From the NCBI GenBank assembly GCA_937858325.1, contig CALMAB010000646.1, forward strand, positions 1-35,780: a stretch of 35,780 bases of DNA, in the 5' to 3' direction. Position 1 is the stretch's first letter. Every line of letters starts with the position of its first letter. Source of the DNA: an uncultured Acetobacteraceae bacterium (lineage in GTDB: Bacteria > Pseudomonadota > Alphaproteobacteria > Acetobacterales > Acetobacteraceae). Of this stretch, positions 8,585 through 18,392 are shown piece after piece. A program made the translations under genes and the position numbers. The notes under the pieces are model-generated. The model saw only the letters and a program-made list of their open reading frames with translations. It was not told the origin of the DNA and did no database searches.

Positions 8585-9486
8585 GAGTTCTCAACCAGGC
8601 GAGCGAAGGTCTCTACACGCTGCTTATCCTCCTCGTCCGCGCGCACGTTCGCATGGGGCCGATGTCGCGAGAGGATCTCCTGACCGCCTGCGGCGCGGAC
8701 TTGGATGTGGTGGACGCCGGGCATCTCACCCGAACCCTCAACCGCTGGACCGAGCTCGGCCTCTTCACCATCCACAACAACCTCGTTGTGCTGACCTCAC
8801 CGTATGGCGATGCGCTCGGCAAGACCCCCGACCAAGCGGAGGCGCGCCTGCCGAAGATCGCCCGGACGATCGCTTTGTCGGCGGAGAACAACGCCCGCAT
8901 CTGGGAAGCGGAGGCCGCAAAGAGCGCAGATCTCTGCCGCGCTCTCTCGTGGCTTTTGGCCCAGGATGTCTACGCCATCGACACCAGCGCGCCCAAGGCG
9001 ATCGCCGGCCTTGAAATCGATCAGTTAGCTGACGCCTCACGCTGCATTTTCCAAAATGAGACCCGCTGGAATGGCCTGCGCGCCTGGATGCCCTATCTTG
9101 GCTTCGCGCGCGAAGGCGCCCAGATGGCCATAGATCCGACCGTAGCGGTGCGCGACGCCTTGTCCGAGGTGTTCGCCGCGACCTCAAACCTCACCGCGCG
9201 CCAGTTTGTCGATGCCCTGGCGTGCGTACTGCCGGTGCTCGACCGCGGCGCCTATTGGACACAAGTGGAAACTTTCCTGAACCCTGCCCGCTGGCGCAAG
9301 CCGGCGGACGGACAGGTCTCCACGGCACTGTCGCGAGCTCTGCAGCGCCTCGAGTTCGAAGGCCAGATCGCTCTCGAACGCGGCGCCGACGCCAAGGAGG
9401 GCATGATGCTCACCGGCGCCGGCGGACGCATATGGCGAGAAGTAACCGATGTGCGCCGGTGCGAGCAAAAGGGCGCCAAGCGGTGA
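8581..9486 (+). CDS. dpdG: DpdG, Dpd-system protein of unknown function
   Basis: A 301-residue soluble protein. It starts with GTG at 8581, overlapping the dpdF stop as GTGA. I see no catalytic motif. The first 75 residues (LYTLLILLVRAHVRMGPMSREDLL ... LTRTLNRWTELGLFTIHNN, read in parts) look like a winged-helix arrangement, and the C-terminus (LQRLEFEGQIALERGADAKEGMMLTG) ends in another wing-like stretch, so DNA binding or a protein-protein platform is plausible. Identity as DpdG rests on its position between the RecQ-like dpdF and the ATPase dpdH, as in the Salmonella island, and on size. The GTGA overlap with dpdH suggests translational coupling. Confidence 0.72.
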   Translation: MRVLNQASEGLYTLLILLVRAHVRMGPMSREDLLTACGADLDVVDAGHLTRTLNRWTELGLFTIHNNLVVLTSPYGDALGKTPDQAEARLPKIARTIALSAENNARIWEAEAAKSADLCRALSWLLAQDVYAIDTSAPKAIAGLEIDQLADASRCIFQNETRWNGLRAWMPYLGFAREGAQMAIDPTVAVRDALSEVFAATSNLTARQFVDALACVLPVLDRGAYWTQVETFLNPARWRKPADGQVSTALSRALQRLEFEGQIALERGADAKEGMMLTGAGGRIWREVTDVRRCEQKGAKR

Positions 9487-12400
9487 AATTGGAACGCTAC
9501 TGGCCAGGGGCGGCCGAGGTTGACGCCTGCATCAAGAACGAAGCGGAGACGGCCGACGTCGCGGTCTTGCTCGCTGTGCACCAGCCCTCGCCGTTGGTCG
9601 CCCGCAGCGCCGGCACGCTGCATGAGACGCCGGCCAGCGAATCGGATCTTCTCGCAGCCTTCCTCACGGACCATGTGCCAGGCGGAGCGCTGATGCTGCC
9701 GATCACCGGCCCCTCCGGGGTCGGCAAATCGCACCTGATTCGCTGGCTCGACGCCCAACTTCGCCGTTCTCCCAAGCGCAACAAGCTGCACATCATCAGG
9801 ATCCCCAAGAGCGCCAGCCTACGCACCGTCGTGCAGTTGATCTTGGCACCACTGGCCGATGATCCACGCTACGCCCAGGCGCGCGAGAACCTCACCACGG
9901 CGGTGGCGGCAATCAGTCTGAAGACCGCCGTGGTAACCTTCCGGGCCGAGTTGGAAAACGTCTTAAGCCTCAAGGGCGCGGAGTTGGCGGAGGAACTCCG
10001 CGAAACTCCTGAACAACGCGAGCTTAAGCCGCTGATCGGGCATACGCGCATGCTACCGCGCCTCTTCACCGACGCGGCGCTGGATCAGCATTTCTTAGAC
10101 CACGTGCTGTCGCGCATCGTATCGCGGGCCGTCACGGGTCGCCACGGCGACACCCCGGACCCGGACGATGCGAGTGTGCCCCAATTCGTTCTCGGCGATC
10201 TGCGCATCCCGGACGAGGTAAATGTCAACCAGGCGGCCCAAGCCGTGCAACAGTATTACTTGCGCAATGTCGCTGTTGAGGACGATCGCCTGCAGCCAGC
10301 GATCGATCTCCTCAACAGCGTCGTCGATGCAGCCATCGCCAAAGTCTTCCGGCTCGAGGAGAACACAGGCGGGCCGACGCTCCAGGACATCATTCTTGCC
10401 GTCCGCGAAAATCTGCTACAGGACGGCAAGGAACTGGTGCTCCTTATCGAGGACTTCGCCGCCCTGGCCGGCATACAAGAGGTCCTGCTTAACGTCTGCA
10501 TCCAGGAAGGCACGTACGAAGGTCGCCAGGTACGCGCAACCATGCGCACAGCGATAGCTATCACCGATCGCTATCTGGCCTACCGCGACACGATCCTGAC
10601 ACGCGCCCAGCGCGAGTGGGTGGTTGGCGGCCTGCCGCAGAGCGACGAACAATTAAAGCAGGGGGTGGTCGATTTGGTCGGCTCCTACGTGAACGCGGCG
10701 CGTTGGGGCGAAACGGAACTGCGCCGGCGTTTCCGACCAATCGAATCCGAAGAGCCGCTGACCGATTGGTTGCCGGCCTGGCGCGATGAGGATCTCGATG
10801 ACGACGCCGATACGGCGCTGCGCGCGTTTGGGACCGACACCCGCGGTCACCCCCTATTTCCTTTCAATAGACGCGCCATCGAGTATCTTGTGGGCCGTCA
10901 TCTGCGCGAAGGGGGTCGCCTTATCTTCAACCCACGGCGCGTAATCAATGAGATTCTGCGCAGTATCTTGTTCCTGCGGCCCACCTACGAAACACGGGCT
11001 TTTCCCCAGGCCGACTTTCAGCAGGCGCGGCCAAACACCTTCGTCGCCAACTGGGTGCGCCAGACGCATCGGCCTGAGGCGGTGCGCGGACGCTTAGGGG
11101 TCCTGCTCACGGTCTGGGGCGGAGCACCGGCTGACGAGGTCGGCATAGGCCATGTTCCGCCGGCGATTTTTCAGGAATTTGGACTTCCAACGCCGACCGA
11201 GTTGGCCAACATCGTCTACGTTCCCGAGCCTGCAGAGCCCGGCACCCCGGCCACGCCGGAGATCCGGCCGTTAATGCCGGCGCCGGCGAACGATCCCACC
11301 CTTGAGACGTGGCGCACGAGACTGGATGTTTGGGCCGCGGGAGAACAGCTTGGACAGGCCGAAGCACGCGACTTGCGCAACGCGCTTGCCGGCATGGTTC
11401 GCGATGCGATCAGCCGGCCTTCTCTGCGCGTCCGCGAGTTCGACGTGAAGGCGACGAGCATCTTCATCCCGAACGCCCGTAACAATCCGCAGTCCAATCG
11501 CATCCGAGTCTGCGACGACCCTGCGGATCTGGACGGCACGATTCGGGCTGGGCTGCTGGGGGCGATCCGCTACTTCTACCTAAAGGGCAAACGCTGGACC
11601 TATCCGGAAGCGGACGACGACTACGTCGCGAGCGCCGCAATCATCGACCGGCTCATCGCCCAGTTCACGCCGGTCCTAGTGGAGGAGGCGACGTCGCAAG
11701 CGAGCGCGCTGGCCAAGGGACTCATCACCCAAGCGCGCCTTGCGGGGTTCGGGCCGCCGCTGCGCGGCAGCGAGCCGCGCCCGCTGCTGGAGGCGCTGTT
11801 CAAGGTCTCGGAACCAGCGAACCCCCGGGGGGAGGAGGCTTGGGACCGCGTCCGCGCGGCGGCTTTAGGGCTGGCCGGGTCCAAGGTCGCCCGAGACCTG
11901 CTTCAGACCGAGTTCCTGATCCGCACCGCCAGCTTCCAGGGTACGGGCGCCAAGCCCTACGCCCTCGACATCGCGCGCATTCTGGACGCGGTGAGCGGTG
12001 CTGGCGCCGACCTCCCATTCGAGGGCCTTCCTGATGAATTGAAAACTTTCCTGCGCTCGATCTCAGACCAACGGCTTTGGTCGCAACTGCAGCCGGTCAT
12101 CGCCAAGCTGCGCACATTCCAAGCGGAGGTTGGTGAGTTCCTGGATGAAAGTTTCAACAAGACGCAGTTCGTGGCCGACCTCCAGGAGATCATTCCCTTG
12201 CTAGCGGCGACCTCAACCGCGCCTTCGGGCCTTCGCCTTCAAGACTACGCCCCGCGGGTCACCGGATTTCAGGTGAGTCCCGTGGTGGATCTGGTGAAAT
12301 CTGCCGAAGTGATCGTCGCCGAAGCTGACAAGGCACAGATGCCACGGTTGCTGAACGCGCTCGGCAGGTTGGACCTCGGTCTGATCGCGCAGACGCTGGC

Positions 12401-12566
12401 CTTCTTGGCGGACACCAAGACCCTGCTGGCCGCCGCCGAAATCAACGTGGCGCGGGCGGAAGCCAATAGCAGCCAGGTGGATCCGGCGGTGATGGTGGGC
12501 GAGATCGCCAGCCTTTTGCGCCGGGTCGCTGCCTCAGCCCCTGCCACCCTGGAGCCTGCACAATGA
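9483..12566 (+). CDS. dpdH: DpdH, P-loop ATPase of the Dpd system
   Basis: About 1027 residues from a GTG at 9483. I preferred this start because it overlaps the dpdG stop as GTGA, like every other junction of the operon, and because the in-frame extension upstream to 9222 is arginine-rich and antisense-like. Walker A is GPSGVGKS (76-83) in LPITGPSGVGKSHLIRWL and the Walker B-like block is ELVLLIEDFA near 316-325, an AAA/STAND-type core. The remaining 650 residues are family-specific, with helical segments near the C-terminus. DpdH is the large ATPase of the Dpd restriction module; the role is inferred as energy-dependent assembly or DNA remodelling. The stop overlaps dpdI as ATGA. Confidence 0.82.
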   Translation: MKLERYWPGAAEVDACIKNEAETADVAVLLAVHQPSPLVARSAGTLHETPASESDLLAAFLTDHVPGGALMLPITGPSGVGKSHLIRWLDAQLRRSPKRNKLHIIRIPKSASLRTVVQLILAPLADDPRYAQARENLTTAVAAISLKTAVVTFRAELENVLSLKGAELAEELRETPEQRELKPLIGHTRMLPRLFTDAALDQHFLDHVLSRIVSRAVTGRHGDTPDPDDASVPQFVLGDLRIPDEVNVNQAAQAVQQYYLRNVAVEDDRLQPAIDLLNSVVDAAIAKVFRLEENTGGPTLQDIILAVRENLLQDGKELVLLIEDFAALAGIQEVLLNVCIQEGTYEGRQVRATMRTAIAITDRYLAYRDTILTRAQREWVVGGLPQSDEQLKQGVVDLVGSYVNAARWGETELRRRFRPIESEEPLTDWLPAWRDEDLDDDADTALRAFGTDTRGHPLFPFNRRAIEYLVGRHLREGGRLIFNPRRVINEILRSILFLRPTYETRAFPQADFQQARPNTFVANWVRQTHRPEAVRGRLGVLLTVWGGAPADEVGIGHVPPAIFQEFGLPTPTELANIVYVPEPAEPGTPATPEIRPLMPAPANDPTLETWRTRLDVWAAGEQLGQAEARDLRNALAGMVRDAISRPSLRVREFDVKATSIFIPNARNNPQSNRIRVCDDPADLDGTIRAGLLGAIRYFYLKGKRWTYPEADDDYVASAAIIDRLIAQFTPVLVEEATSQASALAKGLITQARLAGFGPPLRGSEPRPLLEALFKVSEPANPRGEEAWDRVRAAALGLAGSKVARDLLQTEFLIRTASFQGTGAKPYALDIARILDAVSGAGADLPFEGLPDELKTFLRSISDQRLWSQLQPVIAKLRTFQAEVGEFLDESFNKTQFVADLQEIIPLLAATSTAPSGLRLQDYAPRVTGFQVSPVVDLVKSAEVIVAEADKAQMPRLLNALGRLDLGLIAQTLAFLADTKTLLAAAEINVARAEANSSQVDPAVMVGEIASLLRRVAASAPATLEPAQ

Positions 12567-13291
12567 CCGCGTCGTTGCCGCAGCGCGCGGCCGAGCTCAA
12601 AGGGCGCTTGTCGCGACTGTATGACCTCTCGGCGAAGGTGCAGGAGGCGTCCGATCTCGAACGCTTGCGCCAAGATTTGAGCCGCCAGGTCGAAAAATTC
12701 GAGCCTCAGGTGCAGAAGCAAGCCCTGCTACAGGCGAACGCTGTCGCTGTCGCCTCGCCGGCCAGGGTGGTGAAGATGGCGCGCCGGGCGGCGGGCCTGC
12801 ATGAGAAGTTTCAGGTGGAGCCCACTGCAGCCACGCTGAAGAAAGGGAAAACCTGGCAAGCATTGCTCGACGAACTCGACGAGGCTGGCAGTGAGTTCTG
12901 CGAGGTCGTCTTGACAGCTTGGCGCCGCGCCCGCCGCGACTTCTTCGCCGGCGATACGCCCGCGACCTTGCGCGGGCGTTTGGCACGCACGGCTGAGAAC
13001 GATCGCGCGCTCGATCAGTACCGGACGTTGCACCAGGCGCTCGACACCGCGTTCTCGGCCGCCCCTGCGGATCAGGCAGCAATCGATCAGATCAAGCGAC
13101 TGGCCAAGCAACTCGAGATGACCGCCCAGGCCTTCGACTTCAACGTCCCTGAAGCGGTGAAGAGGTTCCTCGAATCGGTGCAGTCGATGGGAGGCGCTTC
13201 GCTCGACCTGCTGACGCCCGAAGTGATCGACTGGCTGAAAGCGAACCACAGCTTTGACGCCTATCGCATCATCGCCAAGAGCCGCACATGA
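12563..13291 (+). CDS. dpdI: DpdI, coiled-coil Dpd-system protein
   Basis: A 242-residue protein dominated by charged helices. Residues 1-55 (AELKGRLSRLYDLSAKVQEA, then LERLRQDLSRQVEKFEPQVQ) and 150-200 look coiled-coil; no enzymatic motif is visible. It lies between the ATPase dpdH and helicase dpdJ with ATGA overlaps at both ends, the place occupied by dpdI in the described island. A structural or bridging subunit is a reasonable inference, nothing more. Confidence 0.68.
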   Translation: MTASLPQRAAELKGRLSRLYDLSAKVQEASDLERLRQDLSRQVEKFEPQVQKQALLQANAVAVASPARVVKMARRAAGLHEKFQVEPTAATLKKGKTWQALLDELDEAGSEFCEVVLTAWRRARRDFFAGDTPATLRGRLARTAENDRALDQYRTLHQALDTAFSAAPADQAAIDQIKRLAKQLEMTAQAFDFNVPEAVKRFLESVQSMGGASLDLLTPEVIDWLKANHSFDAYRIIAKSRT

Positions 13292-16200
13292 CCGCCGACG
13301 AGGCGCTGCTCGTCGCGGCCCTAGATGAGATTGAACAACGCGAGGCCCGGCTGCTGACCTGGGGCCTTGTCGATGGATTTTTGACCGCCGGCGAGGCGGC
13401 GGAGATCATCGATGCGCTGCTCGACAACCCCCGCTTCGCCGTGGCCGACTTTGCGACGCCCTTGAATTTCCTCAGCGCCGCAGACGTGCTGGCCGCGCTC
13501 AAGGCGCGTGCGCTCGTCTTGGACGTCTCCGACGGGAGCGAGCCCCGATACCGCTCGCGCATGGCCGAGGCCGTGCGCCTCCTGTTTCGCCTGCGCCAGC
13601 TTTTCCCCAAGCACCAGGGCCCGACAGGCTGGCAGAGCGCGCCGACACTGGTCGCCGATTTCCGCTTTCTCTGGCGCCGCCGCCGATATCCAGACCGTTG
13701 CTTGGCCCCCGCCGACGTCCTACCGCCCCTCAATGATGTCCTCGACGATGCAACCGCACGTGAGGCTCTGGCGGAACTCCTTCGCAGCCACGGTCCGGCT
13801 TTTCGCCTGGCGCGGTTCCAGATGGAGGCCAGCCAACGAATCCTCGGCGGCCTCGGAGGGGAACGCTCACAAGCGACATTGGTGAGCGCCGGAACCAGCA
13901 GCGGCAAGACGCTCGCCTTCTACCTTCCGGCGCTCACGCGCATCGCCGCACACGTGCGGCGCGACGCGCCCACGAGCCGCTGGGTGAAGGCGCTGGCGCT
14001 CTATCCCCGTAACGAGTTGCTGAAGGACCAACTTGTCGAGGTCTATGGCGAGGCACGGCGCTTGGACGGCTGGCTGCGCGCGCACGGTCGCCGCAAGCTG
14101 CTGATCGCGGCCTTGTTCAGCTTCACGCCCAATAGCGCCGCCGTGGCGTCCGATAGCAAGGGGTGGCGGGCGCATGCCCGTGGCCTCGTCTGCGAGTACA
14201 TCCGCTGTCCCACCGAGGCCTGCGGAGGCGACATGCTTTGGGCGGATGACGACCGGTGGGCAAGCCGCGAACGCCTGGTCTGCCTGCAGTGCCGACGCAC
14301 GATCGAGGGCGACGAGGTGATCCTCACCCGCGAGCGCCTGCAGCGGGAAAGCCCAGACATCCTGTTCACGACCACTGAGATGCTGAACCAGCGGATGGCC
14401 GACAGCCGTCTGCGGCATCTCTTTGGCTTGGGCCGGCGCTGTGAGCGCCCTGTCGAGTTGATGCTGCTCGACGAGGTCCATACCTTTGTCGGATCAACGG
14501 GTGCCCAAGTCGCCTTCCTGCTGCGGCGCTGGCGGCGGCTTTTGCGTACGCCGGTCAGCTTTGTGGGCCTCTCGGCCACGCTCCGTGATGGGGCACGCTT
14601 TTTTGCGCGCCTGACAGCCTTGAGCGAGCAGGTCTCGGTGGAGGTATCGCCGGCAAGCCGCGACTTGATCAGCGAAGGCGCGGAGTACCTCCTCGCCTTG
14701 CGGGGCGATCCCGTGTCGCGGGGTGCATTGCTGTCGACCACCATTCAGACCGCGATGCTGCTGGCACGGATGATGGATCCGCCGAGTTCGGGCAAGAGCG
14801 GCGGGCTCGTGGGTGAGCGCCAGTTCCTATTCACCGACAACATCGACGTTATCAACCGCGTCTACTTCGCGATGCTGGACGCCGAAGGCCGCAACAGCCG
14901 GGGTAATGTCGACCTCCAGCGTCATCGCAACGGCGGTCTGGCAGCGCTTCGCGTTCCCATGCCCAATCGTCTGCGCAAGTTGCACGGGCAAGACTGGGAA
15001 GCCGCCGTCGAGGTCGGACACAGCCTGCAGTCGGGCGATCGCAAGACCGTGGGCCGCGTCATGGCCCTCGATCCCGGGGTTGGCGCCGGCCTGGATATCA
15101 TCGTGGCGACCGCCTCCTTGGAGGTGGGCTTCAATGATCCAAAGGTGGGCGCGGTTATCCAGCACAAGGCGCCGCGCGATGTCGCCCAGTTCCTGCAGCG
15201 CAAGGGTCGTGCCGGGCGCTCGCGCCAGATGCGGCCGTGGACGGTGGTGGTGCTCTCCGACTACGGCCGCGACCGAGTAGCCTACCAAGCTTATGACCTC
15301 TTATTCGATCCAGAACTGCCGGTCCGGGCGCTCCCGATCGGTAACCGCTATGTGCAGCGCATCCAAGCCGTCTATGCGACGATCGACTATTTGGGTCTGC
15401 AACTGGCGGGGGCCGGCGAGGGTAGCGTCTGGACCAATCTCGCTGGGCCGGCGGGCACGCCGAACCAGCGGGCGCGCCAAACGGTCTTGGCCCGCACGAT
15501 CGAAGAGATCCTTGCTACCCCGTCCGAACGCGACGCCTATGCCGCTTTTCTCGGCCGCGCTCTAAAGCTCTCAGATTCGGAAGTGGCATCCCTGCTCTGG
15601 GAAGACCCACGGCCATTGCTGCTTGAGGTGTTGCCGACCGCACAGCGGCGTCTCGAGACCCTCTGGCGCGATGTCCGCGGCGGGGTGGAGCGCCACGTGG
15701 GTAATTCGCCACTGCCAGAGTTCGTGCCGCCAAACCTGTTCAGCGACCTGAATCTACCGGAAGTGGTGATCACCTTGCCGCCCATGCGGGGCGTGATTCC
15801 TGACCCGGAGATGATGCCCATCGCACAGGCGATGCGCGAATATGCACCGGGCCGGGTCTCGCGACGCTACGGCCTCAGTCATGCCCACGAACGCCATTGG
15901 CTCTGCACCAACCTTGATGTGGCCCCGATCCAGGCCGTGCCGCTTGAGGGCCTTGTCGATACCCAGGCGCTGGGCAACTGGCGCATCGATGGCGATCGGG
16001 GTCCCATTGCGATCCCGATTTTTCGCCCTCGGGCGCTGCAAGTCCAACAGACCCCGTCCAACATCCTGGACACCTCCAACGCGCACCTGCGCTGGCGAAC
16101 GCAGATCATTGGCCGAGCGCCGGGTCTTGTGCTGGAAGCGCCGCAAGGCTCCCCATGGACGTCGCTGATGGTGGACGTCCGGTTTCATACCCATCAGGGT

Positions 16201-17850
16201 TTAAGTCCGGTCGAGGTCCGGCGCATGGCGCTGGGCAGCGAGGCCAGCCTGCGCTTTAGGGACGGCAGTTCGGCCACTAAACGGTTCGATTTCGAGAAGA
16301 ACGGCGCAGCTACGGCCTTGGGCTTTTCGCTCTCGGTGGACGCTTTTTGCTTGCGCCTGCGGTTTCCAGAGTCGTTGTGGGCCAATCTGGGAGATGAGAC
16401 CGGGGCACGCTATCGGGCACTCCGCACCGTGAGATTCCACGATTTGGCGCGCATGGGGCCGCAACTCGCCATGGTCGACAATCCGTTCGCCCGGGCTTGG
16501 CTGGCGCACCTGTTGCTCGCCGCGCTCAGCAACGAAGCGATCGCCAAGGCCATTCCCCTGGAAACGGCGGCGGAGAGTCTCGCTCAAGATCGGGGCGACC
16601 TGACGCTCGAGCAGACTCTCGACATCTTGTTCCAGTCCGCAGTCGTCGACGACGCCGACGGCCAAACCAATCGGCAGGACAAGCTGCGCCAGGATCTTAC
16701 GCACTTGATCGCCGACCCGGCGGTCAAAGCCGGCCTTTTTGAATTGGCGGCCATTCTGTGGACTCCGATCAGCGCGGACTGGGAGCCTTGGCTGCGCGAC
16801 CGTTTCACGGCCACGGTGGGCGCGGCCGCACATCAGGCCTTGCTGAACCTCTGCCCCGAGCTCGACGCCGACAGCCTGGTGGTTGACCTTTATGCCGGGG
16901 TTCGGGAAGCGGACGATCAACTGGCCGGCGAGGCGAGCGCCGAGGTTTGGATCAGCGAGCTTGCGCCCGGCGGCAACGGCCATATCGAGGAGGCGCTCCG
17001 CCAATACGCCGAGGATCCGCGGCGCTATTTCAGTCTTATGACCGCCGCTCTGCGCGACAACGATTTTGCGCTGAGCGATTACCAACTGCAGCGGTTTCTG
17101 CAAACCGTGGTGGAGACGGCCCCCAGCAGCGAGCTTGCGGAGGCAACCGCCGAGCTTCGCCGGTCCGAAGGGGTCGAGGCTACCCATCGCAGCTTGATGG
17201 CCTTGCGCCATACCTTGGCGGCCGAGGGCTTCGTCACTTTCCACAGCTTCATGGTGGCGTTGGCAAACCGGGTGCTGCGACCGGGCTCAACGTTCGAGAG
17301 TGATGCCTTCTTCTTGAGCGCGATCCGCGAATGGTCAGCGCAGGAGGCGCGGCTCGGCGTCGAACTGGATGCCCGCGTCATCGCTTATCGCCTATCGCGC
17401 CGGGCCGACATCGACGCTGCCCTGAACTTCGCCGGGATCGACACGCCGACGATAAATCCGGACCAGTGGCGCATGGGAGTGGTCTATGGCCTGCTCTGGC
17501 CCCGTGGTGCGCAAGTGCGCCAATCGGGGCTGCAACTCTACTCGCCGTTTGTGGACTTACCGCCCCCGGAACCGCTCCTGCTGCGCCCCTACCTCGAGGC
17601 GGGCCACCGCCCAATCGACCTGGGCGACGCGGAATGGCGCGCTCAGTGTCTCGCGCGGCTCGCCGAGACGGGGGCGGTGACGCTCGTTTGCCCAGTGAAG
17701 GAGGTCGAGCGTGTCGCGGGGGCCTTCAATTTCCTAGCCACCAACCCGGTCCAGACCGGTTACCTGTCAGTGTTCGCACGCGTGCACGCGATGCGACGCG
17801 TTCAAGATCAACACCTCGTCGAGGTTGACATTCCGGAGGCATTGCAATGA
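13288..17850 (+). CDS. dpdJ: DpdJ, large DEVH-box helicase with zinc-knuckle insert
   Basis: A 1520-residue superfamily 2 helicase. Walker A is GTSSGKT (about 202-208) in LVSAGTSSGKTLAFYLP, followed by motif Ia ALYPRNELLKDQL. A cysteine-rich insert at about 301-335 (CPTEACGG, then CLQC) looks like a zinc knuckle inside lobe 1. DEVH is near 395-398, VGLSATL near 427, IIVATASLEVGFNDP near 610, and FLQRKGRAGRSRQ near 635-647 is motif VI. The layout resembles Lhr/DUF1998-class helicases. The C-terminal 850 residues are unassigned and may include nuclease or scaffold functions that I cannot identify. It is the largest gene of the operon, coupled by ATGA overlaps to dpdI and dpdK. Confidence 0.83.
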   Translation: MTADEALLVAALDEIEQREARLLTWGLVDGFLTAGEAAEIIDALLDNPRFAVADFATPLNFLSAADVLAALKARALVLDVSDGSEPRYRSRMAEAVRLLFRLRQLFPKHQGPTGWQSAPTLVADFRFLWRRRRYPDRCLAPADVLPPLNDVLDDATAREALAELLRSHGPAFRLARFQMEASQRILGGLGGERSQATLVSAGTSSGKTLAFYLPALTRIAAHVRRDAPTSRWVKALALYPRNELLKDQLVEVYGEARRLDGWLRAHGRRKLLIAALFSFTPNSAAVASDSKGWRAHARGLVCEYIRCPTEACGGDMLWADDDRWASRERLVCLQCRRTIEGDEVILTRERLQRESPDILFTTTEMLNQRMADSRLRHLFGLGRRCERPVELMLLDEVHTFVGSTGAQVAFLLRRWRRLLRTPVSFVGLSATLRDGARFFARLTALSEQVSVEVSPASRDLISEGAEYLLALRGDPVSRGALLSTTIQTAMLLARMMDPPSSGKSGGLVGERQFLFTDNIDVINRVYFAMLDAEGRNSRGNVDLQRHRNGGLAALRVPMPNRLRKLHGQDWEAAVEVGHSLQSGDRKTVGRVMALDPGVGAGLDIIVATASLEVGFNDPKVGAVIQHKAPRDVAQFLQRKGRAGRSRQMRPWTVVVLSDYGRDRVAYQAYDLLFDPELPVRALPIGNRYVQRIQAVYATIDYLGLQLAGAGEGSVWTNLAGPAGTPNQRARQTVLARTIEEILATPSERDAYAAFLGRALKLSDSEVASLLWEDPRPLLLEVLPTAQRRLETLWRDVRGGVERHVGNSPLPEFVPPNLFSDLNLPEVVITLPPMRGVIPDPEMMPIAQAMREYAPGRVSRRYGLSHAHERHWLCTNLDVAPIQAVPLEGLVDTQALGNWRIDGDRGPIAIPIFRPRALQVQQTPSNILDTSNAHLRWRTQIIGRAPGLVLEAPQGSPWTSLMVDVRFHTHQGLSPVEVRRMALGSEASLRFRDGSSATKRFDFEKNGAATALGFSLSVDAFCLRLRFPESLWANLGDETGARYRALRTVRFHDLARMGPQLAMVDNPFARAWLAHLLLAALSNEAIAKAIPLETAAESLAQDRGDLTLEQTLDILFQSAVVDDADGQTNRQDKLRQDLTHLIADPAVKAGLFELAAILWTPISADWEPWLRDRFTATVGAAAHQALLNLCPELDADSLVVDLYAGVREADDQLAGEASAEVWISELAPGGNGHIEEALRQYAEDPRRYFSLMTAALRDNDFALSDYQLQRFLQTVVETAPSSELAEATAELRRSEGVEATHRSLMALRHTLAAEGFVTFHSFMVALANRVLRPGSTFESDAFFLSAIREWSAQEARLGVELDARVIAYRLSRRADIDAALNFAGIDTPTINPDQWRMGVVYGLLWPRGAQVRQSGLQLYSPFVDLPPPEPLLLRPYLEAGHRPIDLGDAEWRAQCLARLAETGAVTLVCPVKEVERVAGAFNFLATNPVQTGYLSVFARVHAMRRVQDQHLVEVDIPEALQ

Positions 17851-18392
17851 GCGAAGGCTTCGCCAGCCGCCGGATCTTTAAGAGCGCCGTTACCAGCCAA
17901 AACCTGATTCGCGAACTGCTGCAATTAATGCTGCTCAGCGAATTGGTTGCGCCGGGTGGCGAGCGCGTCTGGCTCGTCAGCCCGTGGATCAGCAATGTTG
18001 CCATCCTCGACAACCGCACCGCGGGCTTCAATGCCGTAAATCCCGAATGGGGTGCGCGCGAGATCCGTCTTGTAGAGATCGCCGTCGAGTTAATGATACG
18101 GGGCTGCCCACTCGGGATCGCGACCAGCCTCGATGAGCACAACGGGCCTTTTCTGTACGCGCTCACGGAGGCCGCGGCGGAGGCCGGGCTTAGCGAGAAG
18201 CTCACGGTGGTGCGGCGCAAGAACCTGCACACGAAGGGTATCTTGCTGCGCCGCGGCCTACTCACCGGGTCGATGAACCTCACCCATCGCGGGCTCGAGT
18301 TGAACGATGAGACAGTAACCTACGATACGACCACCCAAAGCCTGGCTCAGGCGCGTATCAGCTTTGAGTCCTATCTTGAGGCGTCGCCGTGA
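17847..18392 (+). CDS. dpdK: DpdK, PLD-like protein with incomplete HKD motif
   Basis: A 181-residue phospholipase D-fold protein. A single HxK block is seen at H128-K130 (NLHTKGILLRRGLLTGSMNL), with the typical GSxN at 141-144. In the canonical HxKxxxxD motif the aspartate would be at residue 135, where this protein has arginine. Single-domain PLD proteins such as Nuc and BfiI act as dimers on DNA, so DpdK is the best nuclease candidate in the operon. The missing aspartate is known to be less critical than H and K in some family members. It starts in an ATGA overlap with dpdJ and ends in a GTGA overlap with dpdD. Confidence 0.82.
   Translation: MSEGFASRRIFKSAVTSQNLIRELLQLMLLSELVAPGGERVWLVSPWISNVAILDNRTAGFNAVNPEWGAREIRLVEIAVELMIRGCPLGIATSLDEHNGPFLYALTEAAAEAGLSEKLTVVRRKNLHTKGILLRRGLLTGSMNLTHRGLELNDETVTYDTTTQSLAQARISFESYLEASP

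Noticed and set aside
9222-9482. N-terminal extension of dpdH from an upstream in-frame ATG
   Set aside because: The 87 extra residues are arginine-rich, overlap dpdG in another frame and break the 4-bp overlap pattern seen at all other junctions.
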